From positions 1 through 6,768 of the forward strand of contig JAFDAP010000215.1 of the NCBI GenBank assembly GCA_019313765.1: DNA of 6,768 nucleotides, written 5' to 3'. Source of the DNA: Deltaproteobacteria bacterium. Lineage in GTDB: Bacteria; Desulfobacterota; DSM-4660; Desulfatiglandales; Desulfatiglandaceae. A program made the translations under genes and the position numbers. Shown in pieces: positions 1-4,840 of the stretch (positions are counted from its first letter, which is position 1; each line of letters opens with the position of its first letter). The notes beneath the pieces were generated by a model. The model made no database searches, was not told the origin of the DNA, and saw nothing but the letters and a program-made list of their open reading frames with translations.

Positions 1-1200
1 AAAGACAGGGTGGAGGCCGATTCCGTGGAGACCAACAAGATGTTAGGTGTCTCCTTCCAGCAGCAGGGCATGCTTGACCTGGCCCTTGACAAATTTCGAC
101 GGCTTCCCCTTGAGGAGGGCGGGGCCAAGGACCTCCTCTATAACCTTGCCCTGGACTATGAGAGAAAAAGACAATTTGCAAAGGCCCTGTCTACCTATAA
201 CCTGATCCTTGAGGATGGCGAGGAATTCAAGGACTTGGCGGAACGCATTCCCAAGCTCAAGAGTGCGGAGTCCACCATGATTTTCGGGACAGGCGCGGGA
301 GCATCTCATCCCGGGGATATCGGAACTTTCGGAGGCGACACAAAGCCGACCCTTGGCCGTTATGAAATAATTGGAGAACTGGGCCGGGGGGCCATGGGTG
401 TTGTCTACAAGGGTGAAGACCCCAAAATCCACCGGACTGTTGCCATCAAGACGATCATGCTGTCGCAGTTCGAGGAAGATGCTTTGGATGACATGAAGGC
501 CCGTTTTTTCAGGGAGGCCGAGTCCGCGGGATTGCTGGTCCATCCGAATATCGTTACAATTTATGACTGCGGGGAGGAACACGATCTGGCATATATTGCC
601 ATGGAATTCTTAGACGGGGAAGACCTGGAAGATTACACGAAACCGGATCACCTGTTTCCGATCCGGCAGACCATGAAGATTGTGGCCGACATAGCAGATG
701 CCCTGGATTATGCCCATACCAAAGACATCGTGCATCGTGATATTAAGCCTGCCAACATCATGATGCTTAAAGAGACAAAAGAGGTCAAGGTGACGGATTT
801 CGGAATCGCCAGGATTACTTCTTCCTCCCAGACCAAGACGGGTATTGTCTTAGGCACACCCTCTTATATGTCCCCAGAGCAGGTATCCGGTAAGAAAGTA
901 GGTGGCCGTTCGGATATCTTTTCGCTTGGCGTGGTTCTTTTTGAGATGCTGACCGGACAGAAGCCGTTCACCGGCGAAGATATCACCTCCCTTATGTTCA
1001 AGATTGCCAAGGAACCACATCCCTCACCCAGGGAATTCAACCCGAAAATCCCGCCTGTGCTTGAAAAAATCATTGACAAGGCCCTTGAGAAGGATCTGGA
1101 GAAGAGGTATCAGAAGGGCGGGCAAATGGCATCACACCTCAAACAGGTGATTGCCCGGATGGATCAGGTGCTGGCTCAGAAGAAGGCCAAGGCCGCGTAA
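1..1200 (+). CDS. Serine/threonine protein kinase (Hanks type) with N-terminal TPR-like repeats, 5' partial
   Basis: This is the C-terminal part of an eukaryotic-like Ser/Thr kinase, which transfers phosphate from ATP to protein Ser/Thr residues. The frame is open from base 1. A GTG at 10 is the first possible start, but it has no visible ribosome site and begins inside a repeat helix, so the true start is probably upstream. Residue numbers count from that GTG. Residues about 5-75 form two TPR-like helix pairs, and a Gly/Thr-rich linker follows (about 90-113). The kinase domain starts near 117: glycine loop GRGAMG (125-130), VAIK lysine K147, HRD catalytic loop with D244 and N249, DFG at 263-265, and GTPSYMSPE at 282-290. 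All catalytic residues are present, so it should be active. Ser/Thr residues in the activation segment (about 269-277) are possible autophosphorylation sites. No membrane segment is visible here. In Desulfobacterota, similar TPR-kinase tails often follow a CHASE2 sensor; that missing part is inference. The gene ends in tandem stops, TAATAA. Confidence 0.93.
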   Translation, partial: KDRVEADSVETNKMLGVSFQQQGMLDLALDKFRRLPLEEGGAKDLLYNLALDYERKRQFAKALSTYNLILEDGEEFKDLAERIPKLKSAESTMIFGTGAGASHPGDIGTFGGDTKPTLGRYEIIGELGRGAMGVVYKGEDPKIHRTVAIKTIMLSQFEEDALDDMKARFFREAESAGLLVHPNIVTIYDCGEEHDLAYIAMEFLDGEDLEDYTKPDHLFPIRQTMKIVADIADALDYAHTKDIVHRDIKPANIMMLKETKEVKVTDFGIARITSSSQTKTGIVLGTPSYMSPEQVSGKKVGGRSDIFSLGVVLFEMLTGQKPFTGEDITSLMFKIAKEPHPSPREFNPKIPPVLEKIIDKALEKDLEKRYQKGGQMASHLKQVIARMDQVLAQKKAKAA

Positions 1201-1211
1201 TAACCTGGATT

Positions 1212-1217
1212 TATAAT
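1212..1217 (+). promoter_or_regulatory. Candidate -10 box (TATAAT) upstream of tsaD
   Basis: A perfect TATAAT lies 12 bp after the kinase stop and 91 bp before the tsaD start, immediately left of the heptad array. No TTGACA-like hexamer lies 16-18 bp upstream, where the sequence is GC-rich kinase coding DNA, and there is no extended TGn. It may be a chance match. The same TATAATTC octamer recurs next to the second heptad array at 3828-3835. Confidence 0.25.
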
Positions 1218-1218
1218 T

Positions 1219-1302
1219 CGTTGCGGGTTACGGGTTGCGAGTTACGGGTTAAGGATTTTCCTGCTTCAAACGCGTAACAAGCAACAAGCAAAACGTAACG
1301 GG
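1219..1302. repeat. Degenerate 7-bp repeat array in inverted (hairpin) arrangement
   Basis: Positions 1224-1251 read as four heptads of consensus CGGGTTR: CGGGTTA, CGGGTTG, CGAGTTA and CGGGTTA. After an 18-nt spacer (1251-1268), positions 1269-1302 carry about five decayed heptads of the complementary type YAACNNG (for example TAACAAG, CAACAAG, TAACGGG). The left arm 1219-1250, reverse-complemented, matches the right arm 1269-1300 at 23 of 32 positions, so the spacer could fold into an imperfect long hairpin. No T-tract follows, so it does not look like an intrinsic terminator. The array ends 6 nt before the tsaD ATG. Its function is unknown. Confidence 0.7.
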
Positions 1303-1308
1303 TTTTGA

Positions 1309-2352
1309 ATGATTATATTAGGAATAGACACATCCTGTGATGACACTTCCGCCGGGGTGGTTGCGGGTGGGAGGCAAGTCCTGTCCAATGTGGTCCACTC
1401 CCAGGTCAAGCTTCATCATCCTCACGGAGGGGTTGTTCCTGAACTTGCTTCCAGAGAACACCTCAAAAATATAATGCCTGTGGTCCGGACGGCCCTTCAA
1501 AAGGCCGGTGTCCGGATGAGCGATTTAGACGGAATTGCCGTAACCGTTGGTCCGGGGTTAGTAGGGTCCTTATTAGTGGGGCTTTATTATGCCAAGGGCC
1601 TGTCCTATGTTCATGACATTCCCTTAGCCGCCATAAACCATCTGGAGGGGCATATCCTTTCTATTTTGTTGGAGGAGGAGGTCCCGTCATTTCCCTTTGT
1701 TGCCCTTACCGTGTCCGGAGGGCACACCAGCCTGTACCATGTGAAGGGATACGGATCATACACCCAGATGGGTCAAACTATTGACGATGCAGCAGGGGAA
1801 GCATTCGACAAGGTGGCGAAAATCTTCGGCCTTGGTTATCCGGGAGGTGTCGTCATCGAAGAGCTGGCCCGGGACGGCAGGAGCGATATTATCAAGTTTC
1901 CCAGGGCATATTTATCAAAGGATTCTCTTGACTTTAGTTTCAGCGGCCTGAAGACCTCAGTCTCCTTATACACGAAGAAATGGCGAAAGACAGAGATGGA
2001 AAATGGTGGTGTGGTTTTGGCCGATATCGCGGCCTCATTTCAGGAATCCGTAGTTGATGTGCTTATTCACAAGGTTATGAAGGCAAGAGAAGAAAAGGGC
2101 GTCGAAGAGGTGGTTGTGGCAGGCGGCGTGGCCTGTAACAAAAGACTTCGATTAAAGCTGTCAGAAGCCGCTTCAAGCAAGGACGTCGGAGTTTATTATC
2201 CCAGACCTGAATATTGCACGGATAATGGGGCCATGATTGCCGTAGCAGGGTATCACAGGCTTCTTAAAGGTGAAAGGGCTGATTTATCCATGGATGTGAG
2301 ATCCAAGTATCCTGTTTCGGAAGGTGGGTTGAAATTGAGAGACGCCAAATAA
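1309..2352 (+). CDS. tsaD: tRNA N6-threonylcarbamoyladenosine transferase TsaD
   Basis: TsaD, with TsaB and TsaE, transfers the threonylcarbamoyl group from threonylcarbamoyl-AMP to A37 of ANN-decoding tRNAs, giving t6A in the cytoplasm. The 347-residue protein matches the family along its full length. It shows the ASKHA N-terminal strand GIDTSCDDT (5-13), GGVVPELASREH (40-51), the metal-binding NHLEGH with H111 and H115, SGGHT (136-140), DDAAGEAFDK (159-168), DFSFSGLKT (208-216), AGGVACN, and TDNGAMIA with D305 as the expected third metal ligand. Position 12 is Asp, where E. coli TsaD has Glu (SCDET). The ATG at 1309 gives the expected N-terminus, but its upstream sequence is the end of the heptad array, with only a weak GGG at 1300-1302 as a possible ribosome site. 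The DUF2062 gene starts 16 bp after the stop, suggesting one transcript. The partner tsa genes are not in the window. Confidence 0.97.
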   Translation: MIILGIDTSCDDTSAGVVAGGRQVLSNVVHSQVKLHHPHGGVVPELASREHLKNIMPVVRTALQKAGVRMSDLDGIAVTVGPGLVGSLLVGLYYAKGLSYVHDIPLAAINHLEGHILSILLEEEVPSFPFVALTVSGGHTSLYHVKGYGSYTQMGQTIDDAAGEAFDKVAKIFGLGYPGGVVIEELARDGRSDIIKFPRAYLSKDSLDFSFSGLKTSVSLYTKKWRKTEMENGGVVLADIAASFQESVVDVLIHKVMKAREEKGVEEVVVAGGVACNKRLRLKLSEAASSKDVGVYYPRPEYCTDNGAMIAVAGYHRLLKGERADLSMDVRSKYPVSEGGLKLRDAK

Positions 2353-2368
2353 TCCGGGTACAAGAATT

Positions 2369-2887
2369 TTGGAATTAAGAAGACAGATCAGATACTACTA
2401 CCTGAAATCAATGCGCCTAAAGGGCGAACCCCATGAGCTGGCCCTTGGCATGGCGATCGGGATATTTGCCGGTATGATGCCCATTGTTCCCTTTCAGACC
2501 GCCTTAGCCGTGAGCATTGCCCTTTTCTTTAAAACAAGCAAAATTACGGCTGCATTGGGCACATGGGTCAGCAACCCTCTGAACTGGTATTTCCTGTATC
2601 GTTACAGCTATAAACTTGGTGCTCTGATATTAGGTATCCGCGAACAAAAAGCGGTCTTTGCATCGATTATAGCGGCCATGCGTGCCGGTGAGGAATCCAT
2701 GGTCGTTGTGGGAAAGATCTTGGGGGCGGGCAGCACCTTTGTCACAGCCTTCCTGCTTGGAGGGTTCGTTATGGGGATCGTTTTTGCCACACCCGCCTAT
2801 TTCATTTTCCTCAAGGTGTTCAGATCCATAAGGACCTGGCGCAGATCCAGGAAGGAGCGCAAGAATTGGCGCGTTCCGGACCAATAA
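2369..2887 (+). CDS. DUF2062 domain small membrane protein
   Basis: This 172-residue integral membrane protein belongs to the DUF2062 family, whose biochemical role is not established. Hydrophobic segments lie at about 24-53, 59-88 and 122-151. Family-type motifs are HELALGMAIGIFAG (22-35), the Pro-containing loop MMPIVPFQT (36-44) and WVSNPLN (66-72). The N-terminus is basic (RRQIRYYYLKSMRLKGE) and the C-terminus is strongly basic (about 152-168), so both ends may face the cytoplasm. The start is TTG at 2369. The nearest in-frame stop upstream is at 2330, no ATG or GTG lies between, and the first internal ATG (2411) would remove the conserved RYYYL-RLKG segment. No strong Shine-Dalgarno sequence is visible. 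It lies 16 bp after tsaD, and its last 22 bp overlap rsmA. A role near translation factors is suggested only by neighbourhood. Confidence 0.9.
   Translation: MELRRQIRYYYLKSMRLKGEPHELALGMAIGIFAGMMPIVPFQTALAVSIALFFKTSKITAALGTWVSNPLNWYFLYRYSYKLGALILGIREQKAVFASIIAAMRAGEESMVVVGKILGAGSTFVTAFLLGGFVMGIVFATPAYFIFLKVFRSIRTWRRSRKERKNWRVPDQ
2852..2857 (+). promoter_or_regulatory. Ribosome binding site that sets the rsmA TTG start
   Basis: AAGGAG ends 8 nt before the TTG at 2866 and lies inside the 3' end of the DUF2062 gene. It is one of the best Shine-Dalgarno matches in the window. It supports TTG as the real start of rsmA and suggests that translation of rsmA is coupled to the upstream gene. Confidence 0.75.
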
Positions 2888-3729
2888 AACAAAAGGCAGG
2901 ACTTCGGCCCAAGAAAAGGCTTGGACAGCATTTTCTTATTGATCATGGGATCATACAAGGGATCATCAGCCGTGCCGGATTTCAGCCATCTGATATGGTC
3001 CTGGAAATAGGTCCCGGCCAGGGTGCCCTGACCTTTCCCCTTGCCCGATCGGTTGGTCACGTTTTTGCAGTTGAAAAGGATTCTCAGTTAGCGGGATTAC
3101 TCAAAGAGAAATTGTCCCGGGCAGGAATTGCCAATGTAACCCTTGTCAACCAGGATATCCTCAAATGGGACTTCAATGAGATCTCCACGCCCTCGTCAGT
3201 CAAGATTCAGGTAATTGGAAATCTGCCCTATAATATATCATCTCCTTTTCTGGAAAAGCTGGTAGAGAATAGAAGCCTGGTCAGCAGGGCCGTGCTCATG
3301 TTTCAGTTGGAAGTTGCCAGAAGACTCACCGCTTCTCCCGGCAGCAAGGCATACGGCGCCATGACCCTGATGGTTCGCTACCATGCAAAACCAACGGCTT
3401 TCTTTGAAGTCTCCTCTGAGGCATTTTTCCCAAGGCCCAAAGTTAATTCAATGGTTTTGGAATTAGACTTTGAGCGGCCATATCCCAGGCGCGCAGTCCA
3501 TGATGCTGACTTGAAAAGGGTGGTAAAAGGGGCTTTTGCACATAGACGGAAAACGCTCTTAAATTCGCTTAAAGGCTTTTTTCCTTCCTGGAATCGGGAG
3601 ATGGTTTTAGAGGCCATGAAAAAGTGCGGGATTGATCCTGGAACAAGGGCGGAGACCCTTGACATGGATGAGTTTTTGTGTCTCGGAACTGCCCTTGCAT
3701 TGACAAATGAATGGGGCAGTGATAATTAG
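2866..3729 (+). CDS. rsmA: 16S rRNA (adenine1518-N6/adenine1519-N6)-dimethyltransferase RsmA (KsgA)
   Basis: RsmA dimethylates two adjacent adenines in the 3' hairpin (helix 45) of 16S rRNA, using four S-adenosylmethionines, late in 30S assembly. The 287-residue length is normal for the family. Visible motifs are KKRLGQHFL (16-24), the AdoMet-binding VLEIGPGQGALT (45-56), acidic E70 at the end of strand 2 (AVEKD) for the ribose, NQDIL (95-99) for the adenine, the catalytic NLPYNIS (119-125), FFPRPKVNS (187-195), and the C-terminal FAHRRKTLLNSLK (224-236). Translation starts at TTG 2866, behind an AAGGAG ribosome site 8 nt upstream. The gene overlaps DUF2062 by 22 bp in another frame. It is the last gene of the tsaD block, and a 164-bp spacer follows. 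The product needs AdoMet, made by MetK encoded downstream, and releases S-adenosylhomocysteine, the AhcY substrate. Confidence 0.97.
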   Translation: MARSGPIKQKAGLRPKKRLGQHFLIDHGIIQGIISRAGFQPSDMVLEIGPGQGALTFPLARSVGHVFAVEKDSQLAGLLKEKLSRAGIANVTLVNQDILKWDFNEISTPSSVKIQVIGNLPYNISSPFLEKLVENRSLVSRAVLMFQLEVARRLTASPGSKAYGAMTLMVRYHAKPTAFFEVSSEAFFPRPKVNSMVLELDFERPYPRRAVHDADLKRVVKGAFAHRRKTLLNSLKGFFPSWNREMVLEAMKKCGIDPGTRAETLDMDEFLCLGTALALTNEWGSDN

Positions 3730-3748
3730 GAATATTTTTCCATTAGCT

Positions 3749-3788
3749 GATAACGCTGACAGAGTCTGTTATCGTTTTCGACTGTTTT
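3749..3788 (+). terminator. Weak terminator-like stem after rsmA
   Basis: GATAAC (3749-3754) can pair with GTTATC (3768-3773), and a smaller inner symmetry, ACAGA-G-TCTGT, lies at 3759-3769. The two pairings compete partly. A T-rich but interrupted tail follows (TTTTCGACTGTTTTT, 3775-3789). The stem is AT-rich and the T-run is not clean, so termination of the tsaD-DUF2062-rsmA transcript here is only possible. Confidence 0.3.
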
Positions 3789-3798
3789 TGGATGGTAG

Positions 3799-3826
3799 CG
3801 GGTTACGGGTTACGCGTTGCGGGTCA
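3799..3826. repeat. Second CGGGTTR heptad array upstream of panC
   Basis: Four 7-bp units in a row read CGGGTTA, CGGGTTA, CGCGTTG and CGGGTCA. Positions 3798-3825 match 1223-1250 at 24 of 28 positions, including an exact 14-nt run, GCGGGTTACGGGTT. Unlike the copy before tsaD, there is no clear inverted partner array, although CAAGTGG and CAAGTCG at 3835-3848 keep the 7-bp spacing. The coding regions look normal around it, so it is an intergenic repeat of unknown role. Confidence 0.7.
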
Positions 3827-3827
3827 A

Positions 3828-3833
3828 TATAAT
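3828..3833 (+). promoter_or_regulatory. Candidate -10 box (TATAAT) for panC
   Basis: A perfect TATAAT lies 60 bp before the panC start and directly after the heptad array. A transcript starting about 7 nt downstream would carry a leader of roughly 54 nt containing the palindrome at 3849-3880. No good -35 hexamer is present at 16-18 bp; the heptad array occupies that position. Given the spacer length and the terminator-like stem upstream, a panC promoter somewhere in 3730-3840 is plausible, but this exact box is uncertain. Confidence 0.3.
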
Positions 3834-3848
3834 TCAAGTGGCAAGTCG

Positions 3849-3880
3849 GATGGGTTGAATCCCGCGGGATGAAACCCATC
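3849..3880 (+). promoter_or_regulatory. Nearly perfect 32-nt palindrome / hairpin in the panC leader
   Basis: The outer arms GATGGGTT (3849-3856) and AACCCATC (3873-3880) pair over 8 bp. Inside them is the dinucleotide GA on each side (3857-3858 and 3871-3872), and in the centre the perfect 12-nt palindrome ATCCCGCGGGAT (3859-3870). As RNA this would be an 8-bp stem, a tandem G-A mismatch and a 4-bp stem closed by CGCG. It ends 13 nt before the panC ATG, so it could affect ribosome access; as DNA it could be an operator for a dimeric protein. No T-run follows, so it is not an intrinsic terminator. Its role is unknown. Confidence 0.6.
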
Positions 3881-3893
3881 TCAAACAATATTC

Positions 3894-4742
3894 ATGGAAA
3901 TAATAGAATCTATTGAAAACATGCAAAGAAGGGCCGATGAACTGAGGTCGGCAGGCCATACCATCTCCTTAGTACCTACAATGGGTTTTTTGCATGAAGG
4001 GCACCTGGAGCTCATGCGGGTGGCGAAAAAGCATTCCGATAAATTGGTCATGAGCCTCTTTGTGAATCCCACACAATTCGGTCCCACAGAAGACTATGGC
4101 CAATACCCGAGAGACACGGAGGGCGATCTTGAAAAGGCCCTCGGTGTCGGCGTGGATATGGTCTTTATGCCATCTGTTGAGGAGATGTACCCGGAAGGGA
4201 GCCAGACAAAAGTACATGTGGAAAGGGTAACGCAGCATCTTTGCGGTATTTCCAGGCCCACTCATTTTGACGGCGTGACCACAGTGGTCGCCAAATTGTT
4301 CAATATTGTAAAGCCACACTTAGCAGTATTCGGACAGAAGGACTTTCAGCAGTTGACCGTGATCAGTCGCATGGTCATGGATCTCAACATGGACATAAAG
4401 ATATTAGGAGTTCCCACTGTCAGGGAACCGGACGGGTTGGCCATGAGTTCCCGCAACAACTACCTGAGCGACGATGAGAGAAAATCCGCGCTCTGCCTTA
4501 AAAAGTCCCTGGACCTGGCGAATAAAATGTTTCAAGAAGGAGAAAGGGGTGCAGGTATTATTAGAGATGCCATTGAATCGCTTATACGAGACCATCCTTT
4601 TACGGACATTGATTATGTCTCAATTTGTGATTCAACATCACTTGAAGATATCGGGATAATGCGGGATGAGAGCCTTGTGGCCTTAGCGGTGCGGGTCGGG
4701 AAGATCAGGTTGATCGATAATCGAGTGCTCCGCAAGAATTGA
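3894..4742 (+). CDS. panC: Pantothenate synthetase (pantoate--beta-alanine ligase)
   Basis: PanC condenses (R)-pantoate with beta-alanine, with ATP cleaved to AMP and pyrophosphate through a pantoyl-adenylate intermediate. This is the last step of pantothenate synthesis, leading to coenzyme A. The 282-residue protein has the usual length and the nucleotidyltransferase HIGH-type fold: PTMGFLHEGH (28-37, H34 and H37), SLFVNPTQF (54-62), YPRD (71-74), RPTHFDGVTTVV (121-132), FGQKDFQQ (146-153, K149 and Q153), and the KMSKS-like REPDGLAMSSRNNYL (177-191). The ATG at 3894 gives the expected MEIIESI-type beginning. No purine-rich Shine-Dalgarno sequence precedes it; a strong palindrome ends 13 nt upstream. 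Spacers of 164 bp before and 98 bp after suggest it is not tightly coupled to its neighbours. The panB and panD genes are not in the window. Confidence 0.97.
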   Translation: MEIIESIENMQRRADELRSAGHTISLVPTMGFLHEGHLELMRVAKKHSDKLVMSLFVNPTQFGPTEDYGQYPRDTEGDLEKALGVGVDMVFMPSVEEMYPEGSQTKVHVERVTQHLCGISRPTHFDGVTTVVAKLFNIVKPHLAVFGQKDFQQLTVISRMVMDLNMDIKILGVPTVREPDGLAMSSRNNYLSDDERKSALCLKKSLDLANKMFQEGERGAGIIRDAIESLIRDHPFTDIDYVSICDSTSLEDIGIMRDESLVALAVRVGKIRLIDNRVLRKN

Positions 4743-4788
4743 ACCTTGCCGCGTTTTGCAACATGATGGGAGACGAAGGAACTAAGGC

Positions 4789-4825
4789 ATTGTTTATTTG
4801 CTTAATTGACTACACAATTTATAAG
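4789..4825 (+). promoter_or_regulatory. AT-rich candidate promoter region for metK
   Basis: The second half of the 98-bp panC-metK spacer is strongly AT-rich. Weak sigma70-like pairs can be drawn: TTGTTT (4790-4795) with CACAAT (4813-4818) at 17 bp, or TTGCTT (4798-4803) with TATAAG (4820-4825) at 16 bp. None is close to consensus on both sides, and the second would start transcription almost at the ribosome site. The first half of the spacer shows no feature beyond a 4-bp stem (TTGC/GCAA). There is no room for a known large SAM riboswitch. Confidence 0.25.
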
Positions 4826-4830
4826 GAATG

Positions 4831-4837
4831 AAAGGAG
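4831..4837 (+). promoter_or_regulatory. metK ribosome binding site
   Basis: AAAGGAG is followed by two adjacent ATG codons, at 4841 (3 nt gap) and 4844 (6 nt gap). Usual spacing favours 4844 as the main start, which would shorten MetK by one Met. Confidence 0.75.
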
Positions 4838-4840
4838 ATA

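Noticed and set aside
43..582. A 179-codon open frame on the minus strand opposite the kinase gene
   Set aside because: It lies wholly antisense to a well-supported kinase coding region, its translation shows no recognisable domain, and long antisense frames are common in GC-balanced coding DNA.
1219..1302. The inverted heptad array as an intrinsic terminator of the kinase gene
   Set aside because: The arms are long but imperfect and no run of T follows on either strand, so the usual terminator signature is absent.
1219..3826. The heptad arrays as a CRISPR array or telomere
   Set aside because: Units are 7 bp, contiguous, with no spacers, and occur in only four to five copies inside a chromosome-like gene context.
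3969..4319. A 116-codon minus-strand frame opposite panC
   Set aside because: It is antisense to conserved PanC motifs, has no domain or ribosome site, and is best explained as a shadow frame.
4745..4762. Small TTGC/GCAA stem after panC as a terminator
   Set aside because: It has only 4 bp with an 8-nt loop and no T-tract, too weak to call.
4743..4840. Possible SAM riboswitch before metK, or SAH riboswitch before ahcY
   Set aside because: The 98-bp metK leader shows no long paired arms of the known SAM classes, and the 33-bp metK-ahcY gap is too short for an SAH riboswitch.
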